The notes: generated from the letters alone by a model not told the origin. A DNA stretch of 12,323 nt from JBHPGW01 sp042569785 (GCA_042569785.1 JBHPGW010000073.1:1-12323); one strand, 5' to 3'. Shown: positions 1 to 7,314, counted from the first letter of the stretch. Numbers and translations are program-made.

Positions 1-1
1 G

Positions 2-94
2 ATAAATGCAATTGCCAAGGCCCTTGAAGCAGTTACAACTAGCGATGCGAAAGGATGGTTCAAATCATGTGGGTATACGAACACAAAAACTTAA
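2..94 (+). CDS. C-terminal end of a probable IS630-like transposase (partial)
   Basis: An open frame enters from the left edge and stops at TAA, giving about 30 residues. These include the stretches AIAKALEAVTTSDAKGWFKS and CGYTNTKT. A helix followed by a D-A-x-x-W-F-x-x-C/S-G-Y signature near the stop resembles the extreme C-terminus of IS630-family DDE transposases, where forms such as 'ISPDDARxWFxHCGY' are common. The catalytic part lies outside the window, so the family call rests on this tail only. It is the only gene besides the rpsC fragment on the plus strand and converges on tRNA-fMet, 59 bases away. It could belong to an intact element or to a remnant. Moderately sure of transposase, less sure of the family. 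Confidence 0.55.
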   Translation: MNAIAKALEAVTTSDAKGWFKSCGYTNTKT

Positions 95-153
95 AATGCT
101 ATAGCGAAAAAATAGAATCATCTTCGAATTATAATTGTGACACAGCCTGTTAA

Positions 154-227
154 TAGCGGGGGGAGGATTCGAACCTCCGACCTCCGGGTTATGGGCCCGA
201 CGAGCTACCAGACTGCTCTACCCCGCG
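154..227 (-). tRNA. Initiator tRNA-fMet (CAU anticodon)
   Basis: The minus strand folds into a full cloverleaf of 74 nt. The acceptor is CGCGGGG against CCCCGCU, so position 1 (C) faces U72 without a Watson-Crick pair, an initiator hallmark (E. coli has C1-A72). The D stem GAGC/GCUC includes A11-U24. The anticodon stem has three consecutive G-C pairs (GGG29-31 with CCC39-41), needed for P-site entry. The T arm is GGAGG-TTCGAAT-CCTCC. The loop reads C-C-C-A-U-A-A, so the anticodon is CAU but position 33 is C instead of the nearly universal U. The discriminator base is A73 and the 3' CCA is not encoded. The gene lies 59 bases downstream of the HIT gene in the same direction. Confidence 0.96.
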
Positions 228-286
228 ATCATTATATTAGTAAGTTACTACAAAAAACCCTTATGTTCAAGTCTTTAAATCAAATT

Positions 287-703
287 TTATAAATATTCAC
301 GGATCTTATTGCCAAGCATTTGCAATTTGCCATCCGGATATTTATACGCCGGCCAACGGTCAAAAACGCCATCGCCGCTGTTACGCGGTATCAAATGAAA
401 ATGCACATGTCCAACAAGTTGACCTGCCGCCCTGCCATTATTACACAACAAATTGTAACCTTCACAATCCATAGCCTTAGTTACCGCCTTGATAAGTTTG
501 CCAAAACGCTCGCTAACGTGGCCCAAAAGTTCCGGCGGACATTCATCTAATTTTTCAAAGTGCTCTTTGGGAATTATCAATGTGTGCCCATCACTTAACG
601 GGCCAATATCCAGAAACGCCAAAACGACATCATCCTCATATATCTTTTCTGCTGGAATTTCCCCCCCAACCATCTTACAAAAAATGCAATCGTCTTTGCT
701 CAT
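287..703 (-). CDS. HIT-family nucleotide hydrolase/transferase (histidine triad protein)
   Basis: A 138-residue protein of normal length for a Hint/HIT hydrolase. The histidine triad reads GHVHFHLIPR (His99, His101, His103), with His101 the expected nucleophile that forms a nucleotidyl intermediate. The N-terminal Cys6-x2-Cys9 with His48 fits the zinc-binding form of the family. Family members split phosphoramidates or dinucleoside polyphosphates in the cytoplasm; the substrate here is unknown. I chose the ATG at 703, which gives the usual start MSKDDCIFC and has AAGAG about 5 bases upstream. A GTG at 721 would add six residues but lacks a ribosome binding site and lies 11 bases after the rplQ stop. 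It is probably cotranscribed with rplQ as the last protein gene of the cluster. Confidence 0.93.
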   Translation of the reverse strand: MSKDDCIFCKMVGGEIPAEKIYEDDVVLAFLDIGPLSDGHTLIIPKEHFEKLDECPPELLGHVSERFGKLIKAVTKAMDCEGYNLLCNNGRAAGQLVGHVHFHLIPRNSGDGVFDRWPAYKYPDGKLQMLGNKIREYL

Positions 704-732
704 CGAACTCTTAGCTTTCACAAATTGGATTA

Positions 733-1296
733 CTATTTCTGCTCTGCATGATCCTGACTTTGAGTGTCGTCGGTTTCGGTTTCAACAGGAGCTTCGACCT
801 GCTCAGCTTCTACTACTTCTTCTGCCATTACCGGCTCGTCGATTTTCGCTTTTTTACGACGGCTTTTCTTCGGAGTCGATTTTTTCGAGGTTTCATCCTT
901 ACCGACAAGCTGAAGTAAAACAACTTTACCGTTATCCCCCAGCCTTCTTAAAGGCAGACGAATAATTCGTGTATAACCGCCGGGCCTGTCAAGATAACGC
1001 GGGCCAATTTCGCTGAACAATTTCCTGATCACAGTGTCATGTTCAACCTCTACACCTTCTTCCTGACTTACGATCCTGCGATCGCAAAGCAGCGATATAG
1101 CCCGACGCCTTGCCGCCAACGTGCCTTGCTTAGCCAACGTAATCAATTTTTCCGCAAACGGTTTTACTTCTTTAGCCTTTTCTATTGTCGTAGATATCGT
1201 CTCATGCTCAAAAAGTGACGCAACCATATTACGGCGCATCGCCAAACGATGCTCACTATCCCGACCCAATCTACGACCTGCTACTCTGTGACGCAT
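733..1296 (-). CDS. rplQ: 50S ribosomal protein L17 with long charged C-terminal tail
   Basis: Residues 1-132 are a standard L17: it starts MRHRVAGRRLGRDSEHRLAM, continues with the helix containing TTIEKAKEVKPFAEKLI, and ends the core with RPGGYTRIIRLPLRRLGD and VVLLQLVG. L17 binds 23S rRNA near the peptide exit side of the large subunit. The protein has 187 residues against roughly 120-130 in many bacteria. The extra 55 residues form a lysine/arginine-rich patch (about 138-151) and then a strongly acidic stretch (153-187). The ATG has AGGG about 12 bases upstream. It follows rpoA by 33 bases, the classic end of the alpha operon. Confidence 0.98.
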   Translation of the reverse strand: MRHRVAGRRLGRDSEHRLAMRRNMVASLFEHETISTTIEKAKEVKPFAEKLITLAKQGTLAARRRAISLLCDRRIVSQEEGVEVEHDTVIRKLFSEIGPRYLDRPGGYTRIIRLPLRRLGDNGKVVLLQLVGKDETSKKSTPKKSRRKKAKIDEPVMAEEVVEAEQVEAPVETETDDTQSQDHAEQK

Positions 1297-1329
1297 ATTA
1301 AAAAATCCCTATATCTGGCATATCAATTA

Positions 1330-2337
1330 TCAATCGTCTATTTCTGTCATACCCAGGGACAACCCTGTGTCCGCGAGTTTTCTCTTAATTTCACGCAGCG
1401 TCGTCTTACCAAAGCTGCGAATCTTCAGCAAATCAGCCTCGGTCATTCTTACTATTTCACTAATAACCTTTATTCCCGCTGACTCAAGACAGTTACTGGC
1501 CCTGACCGAGAGTTCAAGTTCGGTAACCGGCATTTTAATTTTCTCAACTAACTGCTCATCAACTTCTTCTTCAGGCGACGATTTTGGCTCTTCGAGTTCC
1601 TCGGTAACGATCTTGTCACCGATCTCGAAATACTGGATAAACGGATTGATGTGCTTACGCAATATCTTGGAAGCCTCGACCAATGCCATCTCCGGAGCAA
1701 CTGTCCCGTCTGTCCATATCTCCAGGATCAGCTTGTCGTAGTTGGTACGCTGGCCAACGCGAGTGTCTTCTGTCGTATAGCGAACGCGCGTAACCGGCGA
1801 ATATACGGTATCGAGTACTATCACGTCTATTTCCTGCTCGGCCTTATCCGCCGCCGCGATCCTTTCTGAAGCCGGCAAATAACCTCTGCCGTTCTCGACT
1901 ACCATTTCCATCTCAAATTTGACATCTTTGGTCAAGGTCGCTAAAACCTGATCTTTATCTACAATTTCAATTGCAGGATCGGCTTCTATATCACCAGCTG
2001 TAACAACACCGGCCTTATTTACCGAAACCTTCATCGTCTTAGGCTCTTCGCTCCGCGACTTTAAGACGAGCTTCTTGACATTGAGAACTATCTCGGTAAC
2101 ATCTTCGGCCACACCTTTTATAGACGTGAACTCATGGCCAACACCGGCTATCTTGACCGACGAAACCGCACTGCCCTCAAGAGACGAAAGCAATACACGT
2201 CTAAGGCTATTGCCAATAGTCGTACCAAAACCACGCTCGAAAGGCTCAACAATGAACCGACCATATTTGTCACTTGATACCGCGGCGTCTTCTTCAAGAC
2301 GCGTCGGCAATTCTAAACCTCGCCATGTAACTCGCAT
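1330..2337 (-). CDS. rpoA: DNA-directed RNA polymerase alpha subunit
   Basis: 335 residues, normal for RpoA. The N-terminal assembly domain (about 1-240) has the dimerisation signature ERGFGTTIGNSLRRVLLSSL (34-53) and the later NPFIQYF. An acidic linker (about 246-265, rich in Glu) leads to the C-terminal helix-hairpin-helix domain (about 269-330). There, LELSVRASNCL carries Arg279 and Asn282, equivalent to the UP-element-binding Arg265 and Asn268 of E. coli, and SFGKTTLREIK follows. The alpha dimer seeds assembly of the polymerase core, while the C-terminal domain contacts DNA and activators. AGGAG stands 6 bases before the ATG. A 128-base spacer separates it from rpsD. Confidence 0.99.
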   Translation of the reverse strand: MRVTWRGLELPTRLEEDAAVSSDKYGRFIVEPFERGFGTTIGNSLRRVLLSSLEGSAVSSVKIAGVGHEFTSIKGVAEDVTEIVLNVKKLVLKSRSEEPKTMKVSVNKAGVVTAGDIEADPAIEIVDKDQVLATLTKDVKFEMEMVVENGRGYLPASERIAAADKAEQEIDVIVLDTVYSPVTRVRYTTEDTRVGQRTNYDKLILEIWTDGTVAPEMALVEASKILRKHINPFIQYFEIGDKIVTEELEEPKSSPEEEVDEQLVEKIKMPVTELELSVRASNCLESAGIKVISEIVRMTEADLLKIRSFGKTTLREIKRKLADTGLSLGMTEIDD

Positions 2338-2465
2338 ACAGGACTCCTATAAAAACAAGTGAAAAGCTCTGAACAAAAAACTTAAAACCACAAATAAACC
2401 AACTAACCTCAAAATTTATACCGCGATTTCGCTTCTCTTGTACGTTCTGGTTTTCCACCTTTACG
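2338..2465. other. rpsD-rpoA spacer, no gene
   Basis: 128 AT-rich bases between the rpsD stop and the rpoA start on the minus strand. I see the rpoA ribosome binding site (AGGAG, about 2344-2348) and no open frame worth calling. There is a TATAAA-like hexamer around 2416-2421 read on the minus strand, but no good -35 box at the right distance, so an internal rpoA promoter is possible but unsupported. No hairpin with a T-run was found. Confidence 0.5.
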
Positions 2466-3098
2466 TTATCTCGAACAAAATTCTACAACCAACTGTTCCT
2501 CAACGGGAAGCTGGATATCGTCTCGTGTGGGCATCGCAACAATAGTAGCCTCGGGCTTACCTGGATCAAGTTGCAGCCAATTTTGCGTAGTAAAGCTCGG
2601 ATTACTTTCCAGTTGTCGCTTCACCTGCTTGACGCTTTTTTCCGAAGCCTTCAAAGTTATTCTGTCACCGATCTTGACCGTATAGTCACTGATGTCAACC
2701 TTATGACCGTTAACATGCAAATGACCGTGGCTAACCAACTGTCTTGCAGCCTTTCGTGAAGGTGCAAAATTCAGTTTATAAACTACATTGTCCAAACGCC
2801 TTTCAAGCAGTTGCAGCAGTGTTTCGCCGGTGTTGCCTTTCATCTTTTCAGCCTTATGGAAATACCCCATAAACTGCTTATTCAGAAGACCGTAATATCT
2901 TTTCACTTTCTGCTTCTCACGAAGACGCACGCCATACTCACTAACTCTACCACGACGCCAACTGTGCATACCAGGGGCAAGATTACGCTGCTTCTTTTCG
3001 ATTGGACACTTAGCCGTCTCGCATCTGACGCCCTTAAGCATCAGCTTCATTCCTTCGCGACGACACTGTTTACAGGATGATTTAAGATAACGTCCCAT
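2466..3098 (-). CDS. rpsD: 30S ribosomal protein S4, zinc-binding form
   Basis: 210 residues starting MGRYLKSSCKQC. The four cysteines Cys9, Cys12, Cys26 and Cys31 sit at the same spacing as the zinc site of Thermus S4 (C-x2-C-x13-C-x4-C), so this is the metal-binding 'C+' form. The S4 RNA-binding domain (about residues 97-160) contains RRLDNVVYKLNF and ARQLVSHGHLHVNG. S4 nucleates assembly of the 30S body on 16S rRNA, and in E. coli it also represses the alpha operon at an mRNA pseudoknot near rpsM. I could not identify such a pseudoknot here. AGGA stands about 8 bases before the ATG. The gene follows rpsK by 34 bases. Confidence 0.99.
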   Translation of the reverse strand: MGRYLKSSCKQCRREGMKLMLKGVRCETAKCPIEKKQRNLAPGMHSWRRGRVSEYGVRLREKQKVKRYYGLLNKQFMGYFHKAEKMKGNTGETLLQLLERRLDNVVYKLNFAPSRKAARQLVSHGHLHVNGHKVDISDYTVKIGDRITLKASEKSVKQVKRQLESNPSFTTQNWLQLDPGKPEATIVAMPTRDDIQLPVEEQLVVEFCSR

Positions 3099-3132
3099 CT
3101 ATTTTCCTATCTCCAATTTACAATTTCTTTTT

Positions 3133-3513
3133 TTATACTCTTCTTCGTTTTGGCGGCCGACAACCGTTATGCGGCAGAGGCGTAACATCCTCTATCGACG
3201 ATATCCGCAGACCTGCCTGTTGAAAAGCCGATATCGCTGACTCTCTACCAGAACCGGGCCCTTTAACCCTTACCTCAACCTCACGGACACCGTTTCGCAT
3301 TGCGGTAGCCGCACATTTCTGACCAGCCTGCTGAGCGGCAAAAGGTGTACTCTTACGAGAACCCTTAAACCCGACACAGCCAGATGATCCTGCGCAGATC
3401 GTATTACCGTCAGGATCCGTAACCGTGATTAAAGTATTGTTGAACGTCGCCTTGATATGTACTACAGCCTTAGCAACATTTTTCCTGACTTTTCGTTTTC
3501 CACTTTTCGCCAT
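3133..3513 (-). CDS. rpsK: 30S ribosomal protein S11
   Basis: 126 residues, normal for S11. The conserved core is present: VVHIKATFNNTLITVTDPDG near the N-terminus, GFKGSRKSTPFAAQQAG in the middle, then VRVKGPGSGRESA and the C-terminal DVTPLPHNGCRPPKRRRV. The last stretch holds the Asn-Gly site that is turned into isoaspartate in some bacteria (known for E. coli S11). S11 sits on the 30S platform beside the E-site mRNA. GAGGAA lies about 10 bases upstream of the ATG. Unlike the other alpha-operon genes it is separated from its upstream neighbour rpsM by a long, repeat-bearing 174-base spacer. Confidence 0.99.
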   Translation of the reverse strand: MAKSGKRKVRKNVAKAVVHIKATFNNTLITVTDPDGNTICAGSSGCVGFKGSRKSTPFAAQQAGQKCAATAMRNGVREVEVRVKGPGSGRESAISAFQQAGLRISSIEDVTPLPHNGCRPPKRRRV

Positions 3514-3611
3514 TACTTTTTTTCCTCAAATCACAAATCAACTTGATCTTCAAGCCAACCGTTTTGATAACTTATGTCGATCTAACTTACTTTTTAAAAC
3601 CTTAATCAATC

Positions 3612-3668
3612 TCGGCCAAAGGCCGAATCCATAATTTTAAATTTAAATTTTTAACTTAAATTTCAAAC
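3612..3668. repeat. Intergenic hairpin plus AT-rich tail, copy 1
   Basis: The spacer between rpsM and rpsK carries a perfect 6-bp stem TCGGCC-AAA-GGCCGA (3612-3626). It is followed on the plus strand by an AT-rich tail starting TCCATAATTTTAAATTTAAA and ending TTAACTTAAATTTCAAAC. A similar hairpin plus tail lies at 8395-8454 with the same order of parts. No T-run follows the stem on the minus strand, so it does not look like a terminator of the operon. It may be a dispersed repeat inserted between genes. A second small hairpin, TTACC-TTC-GGTAA, lies at 3669-3681, just past the rpsM stop. The rest of 3514-3611 shows nothing besides the rpsK ribosome binding site. Confidence 0.6.
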
Positions 3669-3687
3669 TTACCTTCGGTAAACTTGA

Positions 3688-4071
3688 CTACCTGGCATCT
3701 TTAACACTCTTCTTACCTGCCACTGTCTTACGCGGCCCTTTACGCGTCCTGGCATTACTCTGAGTACACTGACCGCGAACAGGCAATCCACGTCTATGAC
3801 GAAGCCCGCGATAACACGCTATGTCACGCAAACGAGCGATATTCTGCGAAACCTGTCTGCGAAGCTGGCCTCCGACAATATAATTATTATCGATAATCTG
3901 GGTTATTCGGCTAAGCTCATCTTCTGTCAGCTTATTAGCCTTGGTATCCGCTTCTATCTTAGCCTCTTTCAATATCTGCTTAGAGGTATGTCTGCCAATA
4001 CCTTGAACATAAGTCAAAGCGATCCATATCGATTTATCATTCGGTATATCAACACCAACTAAACGGGGCAT
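3688..4071 (-). CDS. rpsM: 30S ribosomal protein S13
   Basis: 127 residues, normal for S13. The start MPRLVGVDIPNDKSIWIAL and the helix-hairpin-helix stretch TYVQGIGRHTSKQIL are typical. The C-terminal RNA-contacting tail reads RGLRHRRGLPVRGQ, then QSNARTRKGPRK, ending in a basic extension. S13 is in the 30S head and touches the P-site tRNA and the inter-subunit bridge to L5. The ribosome binding site is one of the best in the window, AAGGAG 6 bases before the ATG. It follows rpmJ by 59 bases, as in many alpha operons. Confidence 0.99.
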   Translation of the reverse strand: MPRLVGVDIPNDKSIWIALTYVQGIGRHTSKQILKEAKIEADTKANKLTEDELSRITQIIDNNYIVGGQLRRQVSQNIARLRDIACYRGLRHRRGLPVRGQCTQSNARTRKGPRKTVAGKKSVKDAR

Positions 4072-4130
4072 AATTACTCCTTCTTATATTTCCTGATCCG
4101 ATCAACGATCTTCAGGAACTATAGTTAACA

Positions 4131-4244
4131 TCAACCTTGTCGCTGTTTGTGTCTCGGTTCGGTACAAATTACACGTACAACACCCTTGCGACGAACGATC
4201 TTACAATTTTCACAAATACGTTTTACTGAACTTCTTACTTTCAT
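4131..4244 (-). CDS. rpmJ: 50S ribosomal protein L36
   Basis: A 37-residue gene, easy to miss because of its size. It starts MKVRSSVKRICENCKIVRRK and ends CTEPRHKQRQG with a TGA stop. Cys11, Cys14, Cys27 and His32 form the zinc ribbon of the C+ form of L36, which packs against 23S rRNA near the base of the L7/L12 stalk. It begins only 4 bases after the infA stop (TAAAAAAATG). There is no clear Shine-Dalgarno sequence (only GTAAG, inside the infA end), so translation is probably coupled to infA. The order infA-rpmJ-rpsM is the common bacterial arrangement. Confidence 0.98.
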   Translation of the reverse strand: MKVRSSVKRICENCKIVRRKGVVRVICTEPRHKQRQG

Positions 4245-4248
4245 TTTT

Positions 4249-4464
4249 TTACTTACGCAAAACAATTCTGCCACGGTTCAAATCATACGGCGACATTTCC
4301 ACTGTTACCGCGTCTCCGGGAAGTATCCGGATAAAATGCATTCGCATCTTACCGGAAACATGAGCCATTATCTCATGCCCGTTTTCAAGTTTTACTCTAA
4401 AGACCGCATTCGGCAATGCTTCTATCACTTCCGCATCCAGTCTTATCGCGTCTCTTTTCGCCAT
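4249..4464 (-). CDS. infA: Translation initiation factor IF-1
   Basis: 71 residues forming a single OB/S1 fold, normal for IF-1. Recognisable stretches are the N-terminal MAKRDAIRLDAEVIEALPNA, then FRVKLENGHEIMAHVSGKMR, and the C-terminal PYDLNRGRIVLRK. IF-1 covers the 30S A site during initiation and works with IF-2 and IF-3 to place the initiator tRNA, whose gene is at 154-227. The gene starts 5 bases after the map stop. The only purine-rich stretch upstream (AAAAGG) is too close to the ATG to be a normal ribosome binding site, so coupling to map translation is likely. Confidence 0.99.
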   Translation of the reverse strand: MAKRDAIRLDAEVIEALPNAVFRVKLENGHEIMAHVSGKMRMHFIRILPGDAVTVEMSPYDLNRGRIVLRK

Positions 4465-4469
4465 ACCTT

Positions 4470-5249
4470 TTACTGCAAAGTCAACACTTCACAACCTTCT
4501 TCTGTCACGACTATTGTATGCTCAAAATGAGCTGAATTCTTTCCATCTTTAGTAGCCACCGTCCAGCCGTCCTTCAATATCTTAGTTCCGTCACTGCCGG
4601 CATTGATCATAGGCTCTACTGCCAAAACCATCCCAGGTGCCAAATAAATATCATTGTTGCGTAAACTTCTACTGACAAAGTTAGGAACACTTGGTTCTGC
4701 GTGCATCTCGGTGCCTATCCCGTGTCCGACAAAGTCCTTCACTACCGAGAAACCAGCCTTCTCAGCATACCGCTGCATCTTACCCGCTATCTGGCTCCAT
4801 CTGGCACCCGGAGCAGCTTGTGATGTCGCAATCTCAAGCACAGCCTTGGTAACATCTATCAGCCTGAGATTCTCGGCACTGACCTGGCCAACACCTATCG
4901 TAACAGCGGCGTCTCCGCAATATCCGTCAAGCTTTACGCCGAAGTCAACGCTAAGGATGTCCCCATCACTAAGCTTACATTTAGCAGATGGGATACCGTG
5001 AACGATCTGCTCATTCAAAGACGCACATATCGCACCAGGAAAAGGGTTATGACCATAAGGATTCTTAACACCCTTAAATAGAGCATGGGCACCTGCCGCG
5101 GCGGTCATCTCCAAAGCCACTTCATCCAATTCGGCGGTAGTCACTCCGGGAACGGCTAACTCTTTCAATTTTAAAAGAACACCAGCTACAACTGAACCTG
5201 CTCTGCGAATCAAGTCTATCTCTCTACGGCTGCGAAGCGTTATAGCCAT
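4470..5249 (-). CDS. map: Methionine aminopeptidase, type I
   Basis: 259 residues with the pita-bread fold signature of type I enzymes. It removes the initiator Met from nascent proteins at the ribosome. The five metal ligands are all present: Asp102 and Asp113 (VDFGVKLDGYCGDAAVTIG), His176 (FVGHGIGTEMHAEP), Glu212 (AVEPMI) and Glu243 (HFEHTIVV). His84 in VHGIPS matches the substrate-binding His79 of E. coli Map. The length and lack of an N-terminal extension fit a compact type Ia enzyme. It follows adk by 21 bases. No good Shine-Dalgarno sequence precedes the ATG (GAAATTAA only). Confidence 0.98.
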   Translation of the reverse strand: MAITLRSRREIDLIRRAGSVVAGVLLKLKELAVPGVTTAELDEVALEMTAAAGAHALFKGVKNPYGHNPFPGAICASLNEQIVHGIPSAKCKLSDGDILSVDFGVKLDGYCGDAAVTIGVGQVSAENLRLIDVTKAVLEIATSQAAPGARWSQIAGKMQRYAEKAGFSVVKDFVGHGIGTEMHAEPSVPNFVSRSLRNNDIYLAPGMVLAVEPMINAGSDGTKILKDGWTVATKDGKNSAHFEHTIVVTEEGCEVLTLQ

Positions 5250-5270
5250 TTAATTTCATTCATATCAAGC

Positions 5271-5918
5271 TTAGCCTAACGAAGCAAGCTTTTCAAAAAC
5301 CAAATTACTCACATCATCAGGAGCGTCGTTAGCGTCAATATCAACTGTCGTTCCATTGGCCTTGTAATAATCTACCACGGGTACTGTCTGCTGATGATAG
5401 GTCTTAAGCCGATTACTAACTACTTCTTCGCAATCGTCAGGCCTTTGAATAAGCTGCGTCCCATCATCATCACATATACCATCAACCTTGGGCTTCAAAT
5501 TCTCAACATGATAGACCGAGCCGCATTTAGGACAGCTTCTTCTGCCAGTCATTCTGTCAAGAATAACACCATCGTCAATAGTCAGATTCACAACAACGTC
5601 GATGCTTTGGCCCAATGACGACAACGATTTATCCAGTTCCTGGGCCTGGTTAACCGTTCGAGGAAAACCATCCAGAACAAATCCACTCTCAGGAGCTTTC
5701 TTTATGGCCCCTGCCATCATATCGACTATCAGTTTATCCGGAACCAATCCGCCCGAATCCATATAGCTTTGAGCCTCTTTACCAAGGTCCGTACCAGAAG
5801 TTCTTTCGGCCCTGAGAATATCGCCGCTGGAAAGATGTTCCAAGCCGTACTTGCCAACGATCCTCTTACACTGCGTACCCTTACCGGCTCCAGGTGCTCC
5901 CAATAAAATTATTCTCAT
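5271..5918 (-). CDS. adk: Adenylate kinase with zinc-type LID
   Basis: 215 residues. It interconverts ATP plus AMP with two ADP in the cytoplasm. The P-loop is GAPGAGKGTQ (residues 7-16), the AMP-binding part includes LSSGDILRAE, and VLDGFPRT (81-88) is the family signature. The long LID carries Cys129-x2-Cys132 and Cys149-x2-Asp152, a Cys3-Asp zinc site as in many Gram-positive and other 'long, metal-binding' kinases, unlike the metal-free E. coli enzyme. The ATG overlaps the secY stop (ATGA), with GGGG about 7 bases upstream inside secY, so the two are translationally coupled. The secY-adk-map-infA order is classic for many phyla. Confidence 0.98.
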   Translation of the reverse strand: MRIILLGAPGAGKGTQCKRIVGKYGLEHLSSGDILRAERTSGTDLGKEAQSYMDSGGLVPDKLIVDMMAGAIKKAPESGFVLDGFPRTVNQAQELDKSLSSLGQSIDVVVNLTIDDGVILDRMTGRRSCPKCGSVYHVENLKPKVDGICDDDGTQLIQRPDDCEEVVSNRLKTYHQQTVPVVDYYKANGTTVDIDANDAPDDVSNLVFEKLASLG

Positions 5919-7273
5919 CCGTAGGCCCCTTTGATTCTTCCGGTTTCACTAAAACCTTCATAACTTCGCATCAAAAGGTTCGCCTCGATCTTCTGAACCA
6001 GGTCGAGCGAAACACTGACAACGATCAACAAACCCGTACCGCCGAGAAAACTCGCAACACGGAATTCAATTCCTAACAACACTATTGCAACTGACGGAAC
6101 AACAGCTATTATCGCCAAAAATGACGCACCAAAATATGTCACTCTCGTCATTACCGTTTCAAGGTATTCTGCCGTACGACGTCCCGGACGAAGACCCGGT
6201 ATAAAACTGCCTGAGTCTCGCAAATTCTTCGCCATCTCTTTTGGCTGAAACTGCACAGTAACCCAGAAAAACGTAAACAAAAATATCAGCAGCATATACA
6301 ACACGTTATAAGTATAAGCTCCAGGCCTGAAAGCCTCGTCTACACTCGCGAAAAATGTTGACGCTCTTATGGCTTCAATATTACCCAACTGTGAAACTAT
6401 TACCGGCAGAAACGTCATAAACGCCGAGGCGAAGATGATCGGCATAACACCGCCATGATTAACTCGAAGAGGCATATAACTCCTCCCGCCCATGGTCATC
6501 CTGCGGCCACGCATCTGCTTGGCCTGCTGGATCGGTATGCGACGTTGGCCCTGAGTTATCAAAATAACGCCGGCTACTACAAAAACAAACGCACCTATAA
6601 GGAACAACAATTTCGGCATGCCGATCGTTCCAGTCGGAGCGTCGAAACGAAGATCAACAGTTTCCGCGAGCCTTTGGACCGCCCATGGCATACGGGATAC
6701 AATACCTGCCATAATTATCAAGCTGATACCGTTACCTATACCATACTCATCTATCTGCTCGCCAAGCCACATCAAAAAAATGGTGCCTGCCGTCATTGTA
6801 ATAACACCTAACATCAGAGCCTGCCTTGCCATTCCTGGATACGCATAACCCTGAACAAAGACCTTCAAAAACAGTATCGCCTGTAGTACACAGACCAATA
6901 CCGCAAGGTACCGTGTATACTCCTGTATCTTCTTATGACCGGTCGCTCCTTCCTGTCGAAGCTTTTTCAAAGCAGGTACTATCTCACCAAGCAGCATCAG
7001 GATAATCGAGGCGGTAATATAAGGCATAATACCAAGGCCAAACACACTGCTCTGGCCAAGCGTTCCACCGCTGAACATCTGCATCATATCCGCAGCTCTG
7101 CCCCACGGGCTTTCCGTATCCCTGCTCGCAGAAGCTGCCATCATTTTACTCTGATCAATACCGGGCAGCTGAATATGAAAGCCTACTCGATATATCATCA
7201 AAAGCACAACTGTAAAAAGGATCTTGTTGCGCAGATCAGGAATCCTAAATATGTTAAACACTGCACCTATCAT
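5915..7273 (-). CDS. secY: Preprotein translocase subunit SecY
   Basis: 452 residues of a polytopic inner-membrane protein, the channel subunit of SecYEG. Ten membrane helices are expected; clear ones begin near residues 17, 76, 122, 153, 222, 276, 323 and 378. The TM2 stretch FGLGIMPYITASIILMLLGE (78-97) is typical of the family. The cytoplasmic loop with QGQRRIPIQQAKQMRGRR (241-258) precedes GGVMPIIFASAF, and the last helices read GGTGLLIVVSVSLDLVQ then KIEANLLMRSYEGF. A loop of about 30 residues (42-70, with SASRDTESPWGRAADMMQMF) is longer than in E. coli SecY, as in many other phyla. AAGGAA and GGGAT precede the ATG. A strong hairpin lies between rplO and this gene. Confidence 0.99.
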   Translation of the reverse strand: MIGAVFNIFRIPDLRNKILFTVVLLMIYRVGFHIQLPGIDQSKMMAASASRDTESPWGRAADMMQMFSGGTLGQSSVFGLGIMPYITASIILMLLGEIVPALKKLRQEGATGHKKIQEYTRYLAVLVCVLQAILFLKVFVQGYAYPGMARQALMLGVITMTAGTIFLMWLGEQIDEYGIGNGISLIIMAGIVSRMPWAVQRLAETVDLRFDAPTGTIGMPKLLFLIGAFVFVVAGVILITQGQRRIPIQQAKQMRGRRMTMGGRSYMPLRVNHGGVMPIIFASAFMTFLPVIVSQLGNIEAIRASTFFASVDEAFRPGAYTYNVLYMLLIFLFTFFWVTVQFQPKEMAKNLRDSGSFIPGLRPGRRTAEYLETVMTRVTYFGASFLAIIAVVPSVAIVLLGIEFRVASFLGGTGLLIVVSVSLDLVQKIEANLLMRSYEGFSETGRIKGAYG

Positions 7274-7314
7274 ATTCTATATCCCGTTCCTTTTATTATC
7301 CTTAAACATTTTTT

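Noticed and set aside
231..236. A perfect TATAAT on the minus strand just before tRNA-fMet, as a promoter
   Set aside because: It ends only 3 bases before the mature tRNA 5' end, so transcription would start inside the tRNA, and no -35 box lies 16-18 bases upstream (TTGAAC at 265-270 is about 28 bases away).
704..721. GTG at 721 as the start of the HIT gene
   Set aside because: No ribosome binding site and only 11 bases after rplQ; the ATG at 703 gives the typical family N-terminus with AAGAG upstream.
489..965. A 158-codon open frame on the plus strand
   Set aside because: Antisense to the HIT gene and rplQ; composition and lack of any motif mark it as a shadow.
4072..4130. An S4-binding pseudoknot regulating the alpha operon upstream of rpsM
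   Set aside because: The 59-base spacer shows the ribosome binding site but no nested stems that I could pair convincingly.
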